From the NCBI GenBank assembly GCA_028707085.1, contig JAQTUW010000011.1:18741-82740 (forward strand): a DNA stretch of 64,000 nucleotides. Reading direction: 5' to 3'. The translations under genes were made by a program, and so were the position numbers. The notes under the pieces were generated by a model. That model saw only the letters and a program-made list of their open reading frames with translations. It did no database searches and was not told the origin of the DNA. Source of the DNA: Methylococcales bacterium. Lineage in GTDB: Bacteria > Pseudomonadota > Gammaproteobacteria > Methylococcales > Methylomonadaceae. Of the stretch, positions 17,840-25,078 are shown in pieces (position 1 is the stretch's first letter; the number at the start of each line of letters is the position of its first letter).

Positions 17840-18718
17840 ATGGCCGGCAAGGCGTATACTCTGGGTTTTATCGGCATCGGCCTGATGGGCGGGCCTTTGA
17901 GCCTGCGGCTACTGGCGGCGGGTCATGCGCTGCATGTCTGGAACCGCAGTCCGGACAAACTGGGTGAGGTCGTTGCCGCCGGCGCACAGCCTTGCGCGAC
18001 CATCAGCGAACTGGTGGCCGCCGCTGATGTGGTGATGCTGTGTCTGGCCAATACCGCCGTGGTGGAGGATGTGGTCAGGCGGGAGGTGCTGCCGCATGGC
18101 GGGCCGGGGAAGCTGGTGATCGATCTGTCCAGTATTGATCCGGAAACCACCCGGCGGCTGGCCGGGGATTTATACAGCGCCTGCGGCATGGCCTGGGTCG
18201 ATGCCCCGGTTTCCGGCGGTACCGCAGGCGCGGAACAGGGTACGCTGGCGATTATGGCCGGCGGCGGCGAGCAGGACGTGGCGGTTGCCCGCGAGGTGTT
18301 AAAGCCGCTATACAGCCGTTTGACGCATATGGGCCCTACCGGCAGCGGGCAGACGGCCAAAATTTGCAACCAGATGATCGTCGGCTGCAATCTGCTGGTG
18401 ATTGCGGAAATGATGGCGCTGGCGGAACAGGCCGGCGTGGACGCCGCCAAAATTCCGGAAGCGCTGGCCGGCGGTTTTGCCGACTCCCGGCCCTTGCAGA
18501 TAACCGGCGCGGAAATGGCTGGCCGATGTTTCGAACCGGTAAAATGGCGGGTCGAAACACTGCTGAAAGATTTGAAAATGGCGGTGGATTTAGCCGGCCG
18601 GCACGGTAACGCCATTCCCATGTCCGGTCTGGCTGCGCAATTGATGCAATTGCACGGAGCTAACGGTTTTCTGGAACAGGATCCGGCCACGCTGATCAAG
18701 CTTTACGCCAAAAACTGA
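17840..18718 (+). CDS. glxR: 2-hydroxy-3-oxopropionate (tartronate semialdehyde) reductase
   Basis: Beta-hydroxyacid dehydrogenase that reduces tartronate semialdehyde to D-glycerate. At 292 residues it fits. The N-terminal dinucleotide motif is LGFIGIGLMGGPLS, the substrate-binding motif is DAPVSGGTAGAEQGTLAIMAGG near residue 120, and the catalytic lysine is in GSGQTAKICNQMIVG near 170. The family also contains 3-hydroxyisobutyrate dehydrogenases and other gamma-hydroxy acid reductases. The immediate overlap with a hydroxypyruvate isomerase gene (stop/start TGATG) supports the glyoxylate/glycerate role. The product could feed glycerate kinase at 28692. Confidence 0.85.
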   Translation: MAGKAYTLGFIGIGLMGGPLSLRLLAAGHALHVWNRSPDKLGEVVAAGAQPCATISELVAAADVVMLCLANTAVVEDVVRREVLPHGGPGKLVIDLSSIDPETTRRLAGDLYSACGMAWVDAPVSGGTAGAEQGTLAIMAGGGEQDVAVAREVLKPLYSRLTHMGPTGSGQTAKICNQMIVGCNLLVIAEMMALAEQAGVDAAKIPEALAGGFADSRPLQITGAEMAGRCFEPVKWRVETLLKDLKMAVDLAGRHGNAIPMSGLAAQLMQLHGANGFLEQDPATLIKLYAKN

Positions 18719-19506
18719 TGTTGCGTTTTACCGCCAATCTCAGCCTGCTGTTTACCGAATACCCGTGGCCGGAACGCTTCAGGGCCGCCAGCCGGCATGG
18801 TTTTCAGGCCGTCGAAATCCAGTTTCCCTATCATTTGCCCGCGGAACGGATACTGGCGGCCCTGCAGGAGAACGATCTGCAACTGGTGCTGTTCAATGTC
18901 GATGCCGGCACGCTATTGCAAGGCGGTGAAGGTCTGGCCGCGGTGCCCGAAAAACGCGATGCTTTCAGGGCGGCCGTGGAGCAGGCGCTGGCTTATGCGG
19001 AAATACTGAAGCCGGAAGCCGTTAACGTGCTGCCGGGCCGCTGTCCGGACGGCGAACGCCTGCCCGAATACCTGTACACCTTCAAACAGAATCTGGCGTA
19101 CGCAGCCGGCCTGTTTGCGCCGCTGGGCGTTAAAACCGTGTTCGAGGCCGTCAACAGCCGGGATATGCCCGGCTTTATCATAGACACCGGCCAGGCCATG
19201 CTGGATACGCTGGCGGAAATCGGCATGCCCTTGCTGGGCCTGCAATACGATATTTATCACATGACAATGATGGGCGAGGATTGTGCGCTGTTTTTGCAGC
19301 AGCATCAGGATAAAATTCTGCATATCCAGTTTGCCGATTGTCCCGGCCGCGGACAGCCAGGAACCGGGCAGACCGATTTCGACGGCCTGTTCAGGCAGAT
19401 TGCCGCATCGGATTATCGGGGCTGGGTCGGGGCCGAATATAAACCTTCGGGTCTCACTGCCGCCAGCCTGGACTGGTTTAGGGCCGCCGATACCTTGCGG
19501 TTTTGA
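18718..19506 (+). CDS. hyi: Hydroxypyruvate isomerase
   Basis: TIM-barrel enzyme of the xylose-isomerase-like superfamily that interconverts hydroxypyruvate and tartronate semialdehyde. The 262 residues match Hyi. Typical segments are LRFTANLSLLFTEYPWPERF at the start, VFEAVNSRDMPGFII with a metal-binding Glu, LQYDIYHM with the Asp/His pair, and HIQFADCPGRGQPGTG. The start overlaps the glxR stop by one base. Together with GlxR it could turn hydroxypyruvate, a serine-cycle intermediate, into glycerate without hydroxypyruvate reductase. In-frame toxin-like sequence follows its stop codon directly (see the HigB remnant). Confidence 0.88.
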   Translation: MLRFTANLSLLFTEYPWPERFRAASRHGFQAVEIQFPYHLPAERILAALQENDLQLVLFNVDAGTLLQGGEGLAAVPEKRDAFRAAVEQALAYAEILKPEAVNVLPGRCPDGERLPEYLYTFKQNLAYAAGLFAPLGVKTVFEAVNSRDMPGFIIDTGQAMLDTLAEIGMPLLGLQYDIYHMTMMGEDCALFLQQHQDKILHIQFADCPGRGQPGTGQTDFDGLFRQIAASDYRGWVGAEYKPSGLTAASLDWFRAADTLRF

Positions 19507-19590
19507 GACGACAACTATTCTGACGCAGGGGGTGTCTGGGTCAATGGCAACTGGCGCGTCACGTTTGAATTCCACGATGACTGTGTTTAT
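19507..19590 (+). pseudogene. HigB/RelE-type toxin, C-terminal remnant
   Basis: Directly after the hyi stop, and in the same frame, the sequence reads GVWVNGNWRVTFEFHDDCVYVV. The NGNWRVTFxFxDxxxYxV pattern is the conserved C-terminal half of HigB-family mRNA-cleaving toxins (plasmid-maintenance killer proteins). Only about 25 residues remain, with no start, N-terminal half or antitoxin. The remnant runs into the repeat at 19598. Confidence 0.6.
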
Positions 19591-19597
19591 GTGGTAT

Positions 19598-19690
19598 CTA
19601 CACGGATGTATTCACGGCGTCCTCTGGCGGAATACCCCGGCAGCAGATGGGTAGCTCCTATCTGGCATTATAACATTGGCGGATCACTAC
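19598..19690 (-). repeat. Half copy of the palindromic element at 12372-12465
   Basis: The reverse complement of this stretch matches 12372-12465 over about 93 bases with roughly a dozen differences by eye. The core GAGGACGCCGTGAATAC is identical, as is the flanking CCATCTGCTGCCGGGG. It lies between the HigB remnant and the promoter region of the VOC gene. The other half of the palindrome is missing here. Confidence 0.75.
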
Positions 19691-19729
19691 CCGATTGCAG
19701 CTTAATTACGAAAACCGCCGGGCGGCGGG

Positions 19730-19735
19730 TATAAT
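19730..19735 (+). promoter_or_regulatory. Candidate -10 box for the VOC gene
   Basis: TATAAT stands 30 bases before the ATG at 19765, after a GGCGGCGGG run. No convincing -35 hexamer is placed 16-18 bases upstream, so this is a weak call. Confidence 0.35.
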
Positions 19736-19764
19736 TACCGCGATTCAATTCCGGAGTTAGCGTC

Positions 19765-20142
19765 ATGTCCAAACATAATTTTTCCGTGCATCACGCCAGT
19801 CTTATTGTTTCCGATGTCGGACTATCCCTGCCGTTTTACCGTGACGTGCTGGGCATGCAGCCCACGGAACGTCCCGAACTGGGGTTCCCGGGCGCATGGC
19901 TGCAAATCGGCCAGCAGCAGATCCACTTGCTGGAACTGGACAATCCCGATCCCACCACCGGCCGGCCGCCACATGGCGGCCGCGATCGCCATGTGGCCAT
20001 GCATGTGGATTCGATTGCCGCCTTGCGCGAGGATCTGGAAAAAGCCGGCGTGACATACACCTTAAGCATCTCCGGGCGCAAGGCGCTGTTCTGCCGGGAT
20101 CGCGACGGCAACGCCCTGGAATTCATAGAACGTCCAGTGTAA
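19765..20142 (+). CDS. VOC-superfamily protein (glyoxalase/dioxygenase fold)
   Basis: A 125-residue protein with two beta-alpha-beta-beta-beta modules. VHHASLIVSDVGLSLPFYRDVLGM opens the first with a metal-binding His; HVAMHVD (second His) and NALEFIE (C-terminal Glu) complete the usual metal set. Members include glyoxalase I-like lyases, extradiol dioxygenases and antibiotic-binding proteins, and the sequence alone does not choose between them. Seven bases separate it from the next gene, so it may be co-transcribed with the two unknown genes downstream. Confidence 0.8.
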   Translation: MSKHNFSVHHASLIVSDVGLSLPFYRDVLGMQPTERPELGFPGAWLQIGQQQIHLLELDNPDPTTGRPPHGGRDRHVAMHVDSIAALREDLEKAGVTYTLSISGRKALFCRDRDGNALEFIERPV

Positions 20143-20149
20143 TAAAAGC

Positions 20150-20680
20150 ATGGCCTCCCGTATCGTTTACGGCATTTTATTTTTCCTGAGCCTGTCCATG
20201 CTGCTGTTTGTAGCGGGTTTTGTCTGCTTCCGGCTGGAATTTGGCTGGCTGGCGGCGCTGTTCTACGCCATGGCCGGCAATATCATGCTGTTTGCTTTCG
20301 GCCTGCTGCTGCTGTCGGGCGTGCTGGCTTTACTGGCGGCCACGCTGGTCGAGTTGCGGGCCTATTTTCGTCAGGATGCGGCAGCCTTGCGGCAGATTCT
20401 GGCGGCGCAGATCCAAAAACACAACCTGACGCAGCGGGTTGCGCTGGAAATCCGCCAAATTCAGTTTTTTAACAGTGTTAAACGTCGGCGGTTGCTGATT
20501 GCCGACAATAAGAAACAGTTGCGGGAACTCCATCAAAACATCGTCATGGAACTGGAGTCGGTCAGACCGCAAATGCCTGCCGGCCGTTTTGCCGAAATCC
20601 GTAAAACCTTGCGTCGGCATCTTCGGCAGGATGATGTCCAGGCCATGCTGGCCCTGCGCCGGCAGATAAACTGTTTATGA
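20150..20680 (+). CDS. Unknown inner-membrane protein with two spans and a helical tail
   Basis: A 176-residue protein with two N-terminal membrane spans (about residues 5-28 and 38-62: GILFFLSLSMLLFVAGFVCF and GNIMLFAFGLLLLSGVLALL), then a long charged, probably coiled-coil cytoplasmic region rich in Q, R and L (LRQILAAQIQKHNLTQRVALEIRQ). I recognise no known family. The stop overlaps the next start as ATGA, so the two proteins are likely made in linked amounts and may bind each other through their helical regions. It is also close behind the VOC gene. Confidence 0.65.
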   Translation: MASRIVYGILFFLSLSMLLFVAGFVCFRLEFGWLAALFYAMAGNIMLFAFGLLLLSGVLALLAATLVELRAYFRQDAAALRQILAAQIQKHNLTQRVALEIRQIQFFNSVKRRRLLIADNKKQLRELHQNIVMELESVRPQMPAGRFAEIRKTLRRHLRQDDVQAMLALRRQINCL

Positions 20681-21210
20681 TGGCGCGCTGGCTCACTGAC
20701 GCGCTGGGATTTTTGCGCCGCAGTCGCGACGATCAATTGCAGTGGCATTTGTCCCGGCAGCATGACAGGGCCGAATTGCGTCAGGCCAGGGCGCTGGCGG
20801 AGCAGGCGCGGGCCGCGCAGCTTAAAAAACAGGCCCAGCAACTGGCGCACGAACTGGCGGTCGCCAAAACCAGAAACAACAGCGATCTGGCAATGGTCAA
20901 AACCCGGTGCAGACAGGAATTGAAGGACTATCAGCAATATTTGCAGTCGCTGGAAAAACTGAAGAAATCCCTGCGCGATAGTTATGCGCATTTGCCGGAA
21001 GCGGTCGCCTTTACCATTCATCATCACGCCAAGCAGTTGCTGAACAGAATGTGGGAGACTTCCGATACGCAGGAAAAAATAAGGATTGAAATGCAGTTGC
21101 TGCAGTTCATGACTGCGGTGCATGAGGACAATCAGGCATCCTTGCTGACTACCAGCCAGGACGCTCTGCCAAAAAAGGCTTTGGCGTTTATCGACGCCGA
21201 GTCCGATTAG
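20677..21210 (+). CDS. Unknown coiled-coil protein paired with the preceding membrane protein
   Basis: A 177-residue soluble, highly helical protein. Residues about 20-110 are rich in Q, A, L, K and R (RQARALAEQARAAQLKKQAQQLAHELAVAK), typical of a long coiled coil, followed by LKDYQQYLQSLEKLKKSLRD and a shorter C-terminal helical region. No catalytic motif is visible. Translation is coupled to the membrane protein before it (ATGA). The pair may form a membrane-tethered scaffold or regulator; that is inference only. Confidence 0.65.
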   Translation: MMARWLTDALGFLRRSRDDQLQWHLSRQHDRAELRQARALAEQARAAQLKKQAQQLAHELAVAKTRNNSDLAMVKTRCRQELKDYQQYLQSLEKLKKSLRDSYAHLPEAVAFTIHHHAKQLLNRMWETSDTQEKIRIEMQLLQFMTAVHEDNQASLLTTSQDALPKKALAFIDAESD

Positions 21211-21312
21211 CGGGAAGCCGGGAAATAACCGGCCGGAACCCGAATTGCAATAAACGTGTCGCCCAACGCCTACAAGCGGAAAATGGCTAATGGCGTGTCT
21301 GAAAAAATTTGA

Positions 21313-21480
21313 CCACTACAAAAGAGATACGGCAACAGTGCTCTCGATTTTGTGGATACCTTACTTTGCGCTTACCACACGGTAGAAGGGTGCGAAGTAT
21401 TCTCTTTCGACCAAGACTCAATCAGTTTATGCAACAAACCAATCAATCATCAGCCCTTCTATGATCGAACAAGAATTTAA
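21313..21480 (+). pseudogene. PIN-domain toxin, C-terminal remnant
   Basis: An open stretch of 55 codons without a start reads QKRYGNSALDFVDTLLCAYH and then GCEVFSFDQDSISLC. The D-F-V/A-D-x-x-L-x-x-A-Y pattern followed by a V-x-S/T-F-D strand is the C-terminal half of PIN-domain (VapC-type) ribonuclease toxins, including two of the acidic metal ligands. The N-terminal half and any antitoxin are missing. It is in the 395-base gap 21211-21606, next to an intact toxin-antitoxin pair. The rest of that gap has no supported gene. Confidence 0.6.
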
Positions 21481-21606
21481 TCAACTGGGTAAAACGCTGC
21501 GGGACATCGCCGACCAATCTCTTTGCCTCCTCGCCAATCCATTGAGAGCTGTCACTGTTGATCAAGTCCGAGCCAGACTCGCAGCAGGAATACGCGGCAT
21601 AATTGC

Positions 21607-21942
21607 CTATGCGCCGAGCAATCTTCGAACCAGTAAAGACTGCATATCCCTTCTGCCATCAGCAATCAGAACAATGTATACAGCTTGACCTGTGATCCGA
21701 TAAATTACCCGATAAGTTTTGAAAAATGTTTGTCTATACTCCTGAATGCCCACTGCGCTTAGCTCTTTCGGGTAAGAACCGCGCTCAGGATAGGCAGTCA
21801 AGTTACTGACAACTTCCATCAACTCATCCAGCACATGGTCGGCATTAGCCTCAGAATCAAATTCGGCAATGTAATCGTACAGGGCCTCTAAATCCTGCTC
21901 TGCACTTTTTGTCAGCAAGACCTCGTAACATTTTTCGGGCAT
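21607..21942 (-). CDS. RelE/ParE-family toxin
   Basis: A 111-residue toxin of type II toxin-antitoxin systems. YEVLLTKSAEQDLEALYDYIAEFDS is the N-terminal helix pair of the ParE/RelE fold, followed by LTAYPERGSYPKEL and the core strands EYRQTFFKTYRVIYRITGQAVYIVLIADGRRD. RelE members cut mRNA on the ribosome and ParE members poison gyrase; the sequence does not decide which. Its ATG overlaps the antitoxin stop (TAATG), the normal antitoxin-first order on the minus strand. Confidence 0.88.
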   Translation of the reverse strand: MPEKCYEVLLTKSAEQDLEALYDYIAEFDSEANADHVLDELMEVVSNLTAYPERGSYPKELSAVGIQEYRQTFFKTYRVIYRITGQAVYIVLIADGRRDMQSLLVRRLLGA

Positions 21943-22217
21943 TATTCAGCGCTGCATTTCGCTCTAAGGCGTTCGACAACCTCCGCTGCCGGCTTGAAGT
22001 TACCCTGATGGATTTCTTGATTGCCAATCGCCAGGATTTTTAATAGCGCCAAAGTATCCTGCGTTTCCTCATAAGAGACAACATCCTGGATAACTGCCTT
22101 GGCCTCTCCATTTTGAGTTATGACTATTGGCTCGCGCCGCTGAGTTAGTTGCAACAGCACCTCGGCAGCGTTGGCCTTTAAATAACTAATAGGCTTGACT
22201 TGAGTGGAATAATGCAT
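21942..22217 (-). CDS. Phd/YefM-family antitoxin
   Basis: A 91-residue antitoxin. The N-terminal region VKPISYLKANAAEVLLQLTQRREPIVITQNGEAKAVIQ is the Phd/YefM DNA-binding and dimer domain; the C-terminal part (NQEIHQGNFKPAAEVVERLR) would wrap the toxin and is variable in this family. It is expected to repress its own promoter alone or with the toxin. An AT-rich stretch at 22230-22310 upstream should contain that promoter, though I could not fix hexamers. Confidence 0.88.
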   Translation of the reverse strand: MHYSTQVKPISYLKANAAEVLLQLTQRREPIVITQNGEAKAVIQDVVSYEETQDTLALLKILAIGNQEIHQGNFKPAAEVVERLRAKCSAE

Positions 22218-22349
22218 ATGGAAATTCCATTGGATCGGAGCAGGACTTAATATAGTCTTTTATCGGTCTTCAAGCAAGTTTAGATGAATACATTTTGATA
22301 ATGTAATGTAATGTAAGCGTCTACCCTCTACCACGGAACCTTCGCCTGT

Positions 22350-22396
22350 CCGGCATCATCCAGACTCGAATGAACCTGGATGATGCCGGTATTTTT
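22350..22396. terminator. Strong hairpin with 3' T-run
   Basis: CCGGCATCATCCAG (22350-22363) and CTGGATGATGCCGG (22376-22389) are a perfect 14-base-pair stem with a 12-base loop, followed on the plus strand by TATTTTT. It lies between the antitoxin promoter side and the 3' end of the small membrane gene at 22417, whose minus-strand transcript would run into it. It may act in both directions. Confidence 0.7.
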
Positions 22397-22416
22397 AAAC
22401 GCCGGTCATGCCCGGG

Positions 22417-22623
22417 CTATTTTTTGCCCATGATGTCCTTAACGGCATTGACCAGCTTTTCGGCATAAACCAGCACTATCGATTCGCGGTCGCCGTGCGG
22501 TTCGGTGTCGCCGAACGGCTCGCCTTTTTTCATGGTGTACATATAAATGAAATACCCCAGCGGTAGAAACGCAATGCCGGCGATGATCAGCATGAATGTG
22601 GCCAACTCAATGATTCCGCCCAT
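22417..22623 (-). CDS. Small single-span membrane protein, unknown
   Basis: A 68-residue protein with a very good ribosome site (GAGGAGG, 7 bases before ATG), which argues strongly that it is translated. Residues 5-30 form one membrane span (LATFMLIIAGIAFLPLGYFIYMY), then KKGEPFGDTEPHGDRES and a C-terminal amphipathic helix (LVYAEKLVNAVKDIMGKK). I recognise no family. It seems monocistronic, with a strong terminator after it. Confidence 0.65.
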   Translation of the reverse strand: MGGIIELATFMLIIAGIAFLPLGYFIYMYTMKKGEPFGDTEPHGDRESIVLVYAEKLVNAVKDIMGKK

Positions 22624-22804
22624 GTTTACCTCCTCAACTAATTGTTTGTTTTTAATTTTTATTTTTGGCTGTCGCCGTGCCGACTATAACCCCATAGTTT
22701 ATAGGGTACAAGCAGAAAATGATCACGGCCGGCGGCTGTAAAAAATGAGGGGATTTATGGGCGGCAGGGGAGTGGGCCATGCCGCCAGATCAGACGCTAA
22801 CTTC

Positions 22805-23623
22805 TTAATCCCGCAATAATTCGTTAATGCCGGTTTTGCTGCGGGTTTTTTCGTCTACCTGCTTGATGATGACCGCGCAATACAGGCTGTGGCTGCCGTC
22901 TTTGGCAGGCAGATTGCCGGAAACCACCACCGAACCGGCCGGAATGCGGCCATAACTGGTTTCACCAGTCATACGGTTGTAGATTTTGGTGCTTTGGCCG
23001 ATGTAAACCCCCATGGACACCACGCAATTGTCTTCCACGATGACGCCTTCCACGATTTCCGAACGGGCGCCGATGAAGCAATTGTCGCCGATGATGGTCG
23101 GGTTGGCCTGTAGCGGCTCCAGAACGCCGCCGATGCCGACGCCGCCGGACAGATGCACGTTTTTGCCGATTTGCGCGCAGGAGCCGACCGTTACCCAGGT
23201 ATCGACCATGGTGCCGCTGTCCACATAAGCGCCGATATTGACATAGGAAGGCATCAGAATGGCGCCGGGCGCAATGTAGGAACCAAACCGGGCCACCGCA
23301 TTCGGCACTACACGCACCCCGGCCCGGGCAAAATCATCCTCGGTGTATTGAGCGAATTTGGTCGGCACTTTGTCGTAATAGCGCACATCGCCGCTTTCAA
23401 TTACCCGGTTTTCGTTGATGCGGAACGACAGCAGCACGGCTTTTTTCAGCCATTGATGAGTCACCCAGTCGCCGTCTATTTTTTCGGCAACCCGGGCTGC
23501 GCCTTTGTCCAGCAGATCGAGGGCTGTGTTCACCGCCTCGCGGATTTCGGCGGAAACCGTGTCGGGACTGATTTCGGCGCGGTTTTCAAAGGCTTGGTTA
23601 ATAATGTTTTCCAGATTTGACAT
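22805..23623 (-). CDS. dapD: 2,3,4,5-tetrahydropyridine-2,6-dicarboxylate N-succinyltransferase
   Basis: Enzyme of the succinylase branch of lysine/diaminopimelate synthesis: it adds a succinyl group from succinyl-CoA to tetrahydrodipicolinate. At 272 residues it matches DapD. It has an N-terminal helical domain ([20 protein letters not shown]) and a left-handed beta-helix of hexapeptide repeats from about residue 105 to 215 ([36 protein letters not shown]). It ends in INELLRD, like known DapD. dapC follows upstream on the same strand with a 12-base gap, so they form a dap operon. Confidence 0.96.
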   Translation of the reverse strand: MSNLENIINQAFENRAEISPDTVSAEIREAVNTALDLLDKGAARVAEKIDGDWVTHQWLKKAVLLSFRINENRVIESGDVRYYDKVPTKFAQYTEDDFARAGVRVVPNAVARFGSYIAPGAILMPSYVNIGAYVDSGTMVDTWVTVGSCAQIGKNVHLSGGVGIGGVLEPLQANPTIIGDNCFIGARSEIVEGVIVEDNCVVSMGVYIGQSTKIYNRMTGETSYGRIPAGSVVVSGNLPAKDGSHSLYCAVIIKQVDEKTRSKTGINELLRD

Positions 23624-23635
23624 GAATGCTCTACG

Positions 23636-24835
23636 TTAAGATAAAGAGTTAAGAAAAAGTTTGATGCGTTGCGCCGCCTCCACACATTCTTCCACGGGCG
23701 CGACCAGGGCGATTCGCACATGGCCCGCGCCGGGATTGACGCCGGCGCTATCGCGGGACAAATAACTGCCGGGCAGGACGGTGATATTTTGCCGGGCAAA
23801 CAGTTGACCGGCAAAATCCGTGTCGGCAGTCGGGGTTTTCAGCCAGATATAAAAGCCGGCCGGGGGCCTGTGTATTTCGCAGGCATCGGCCAGGATATCG
23901 ATAAAAGCTGTAAATTTTTCGCGGTATAACTGCCGGTTGTGCCGGACATGCTCTTCGTCCAGCCAGGCGGCGATGCTGGCGTGCTGGGTCGGCACCGGCA
24001 TCGGACAGCCGTGATAAGTCCGGTATTTGAGATACTGTTTCAACACTTGGGCGTCGCCCGCCACGAAGCCGGAGCGTAGGCCCGGCGCATTGGAGCGTTT
24101 CGACAGGCTTTGCAGCATGATGCAGCGGCGGAAGGCAGTGTTGCCGGCATGGTAGGCGCTTTGCAGCAGACCTTGCGGCGGCCGGTCTTCATCGTCGTAC
24201 AGTTCGGTATAACATTCGTCGGAAGCGATGATGAAATCAAAGCGCTCGGCCAGCGCCAGCAGTTTTTCGTGGGTCGCCCTGTCCAGCACGGTTCCGGTCG
24301 GGTTGCCGGGCGAACACAGGAACAACAGCTGGCAGCGCTCCCAGACCGCATCCGGCACAGCACCGAAGTCCGGTAAATATCCCTGCTCCGCCGTAGTGTT
24401 CAGATAATATGGTTCGGCGCCGGCCAGCAGAGCGGCGCCTTCATAAATCTGGTAAAACGGATTGGGCATCACCACCAGCGGTTTGCGGCCGGGATCGATG
24501 ACGGCCTGCACCAGCGAAAACAGCGCCTCGCGGGTGCCGTTTACCGGCAGGATCTGAGTTTCCGCATCGATAGCGGCGGCAGGGATGGCGAAGCGGCGGC
24601 TGATCCAGCCGGCAATGGCCTGCCGCAGTTCCGGCAGACCTTTGGTGGTCGGGTAAAGCGTCAGACCGTGTAAATGCCGCAGCAGCGCTTCCTGTATGAA
24701 GTGCGGCGTCGGGTGTTTGGGTTCGCCTATCGACAGGGCGATATGGGTTTTATCCGCGGGCGAAATCAGGCTCTGTTTCAGCGTCGTCAGCTTTTCGAAG
24801 GGATAAGGATGTAGTTGTTGTAAATGCGGATTCAT
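23636..24835 (-). CDS. dapC: Succinyldiaminopimelate aminotransferase
   Basis: PLP-dependent aminotransferase making N-succinyl-diaminopimelate, the step after DapD. I use the ATG at 24835 (MNPHLQQLHPYPFEKL), the usual DapC start; the track begins at a TTG four codons earlier. The class I aminotransferase motifs are NGTREALFSL, CSPGNPTGTVLDR (substrate/PLP Asn), ASDECYTELY (Asp) and LQSLSKRSNAPGLRSGF with the Schiff-base lysine. It is the first gene of the dapC-dapD pair. Confidence 0.93.
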   Translation of the reverse strand: MNPHLQQLHPYPFEKLTTLKQSLISPADKTHIALSIGEPKHPTPHFIQEALLRHLHGLTLYPTTKGLPELRQAIAGWISRRFAIPAAAIDAETQILPVNGTREALFSLVQAVIDPGRKPLVVMPNPFYQIYEGAALLAGAEPYYLNTTAEQGYLPDFGAVPDAVWERCQLLFLCSPGNPTGTVLDRATHEKLLALAERFDFIIASDECYTELYDDEDRPPQGLLQSAYHAGNTAFRRCIMLQSLSKRSNAPGLRSGFVAGDAQVLKQYLKYRTYHGCPMPVPTQHASIAAWLDEEHVRHNRQLYREKFTAFIDILADACEIHRPPAGFYIWLKTPTADTDFAGQLFARQNITVLPGSYLSRDSAGVNPGAGHVRIALVAPVEECVEAAQRIKLFLNSLS

Positions 24836-25078
24836 CATCTGGAGCAACAGGGTTGGCCGATATTCCAGACTGGTTGCCGGAGCTGGATGGCGTATTTTCT
24901 GAGTCGAACCGGCGTGCGTCCGGCCGGCGCGCGACCGGATCGCTGAATGGTTGCGGATATTTTAACGCAACTGGCAAACCGGGACGAGAGGCTTTTTCCA
25001 CAAATCAAATCCGCTATTGCGCGTCATGATCCGCTTCGTGGTAAATTTTCCGCCCATTACACTATTTCGGGAACCGCC

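Noticed and set aside
21461-21688. 75-residue plus ORF with AAGIRGIIAYAPSNL, vaguely like a Rex/CoA-binding segment
   Set aside because: It overlaps the antisense of the RelE-type toxin at its end, has no complete domain, and the similarity is too weak to call a remnant with confidence.
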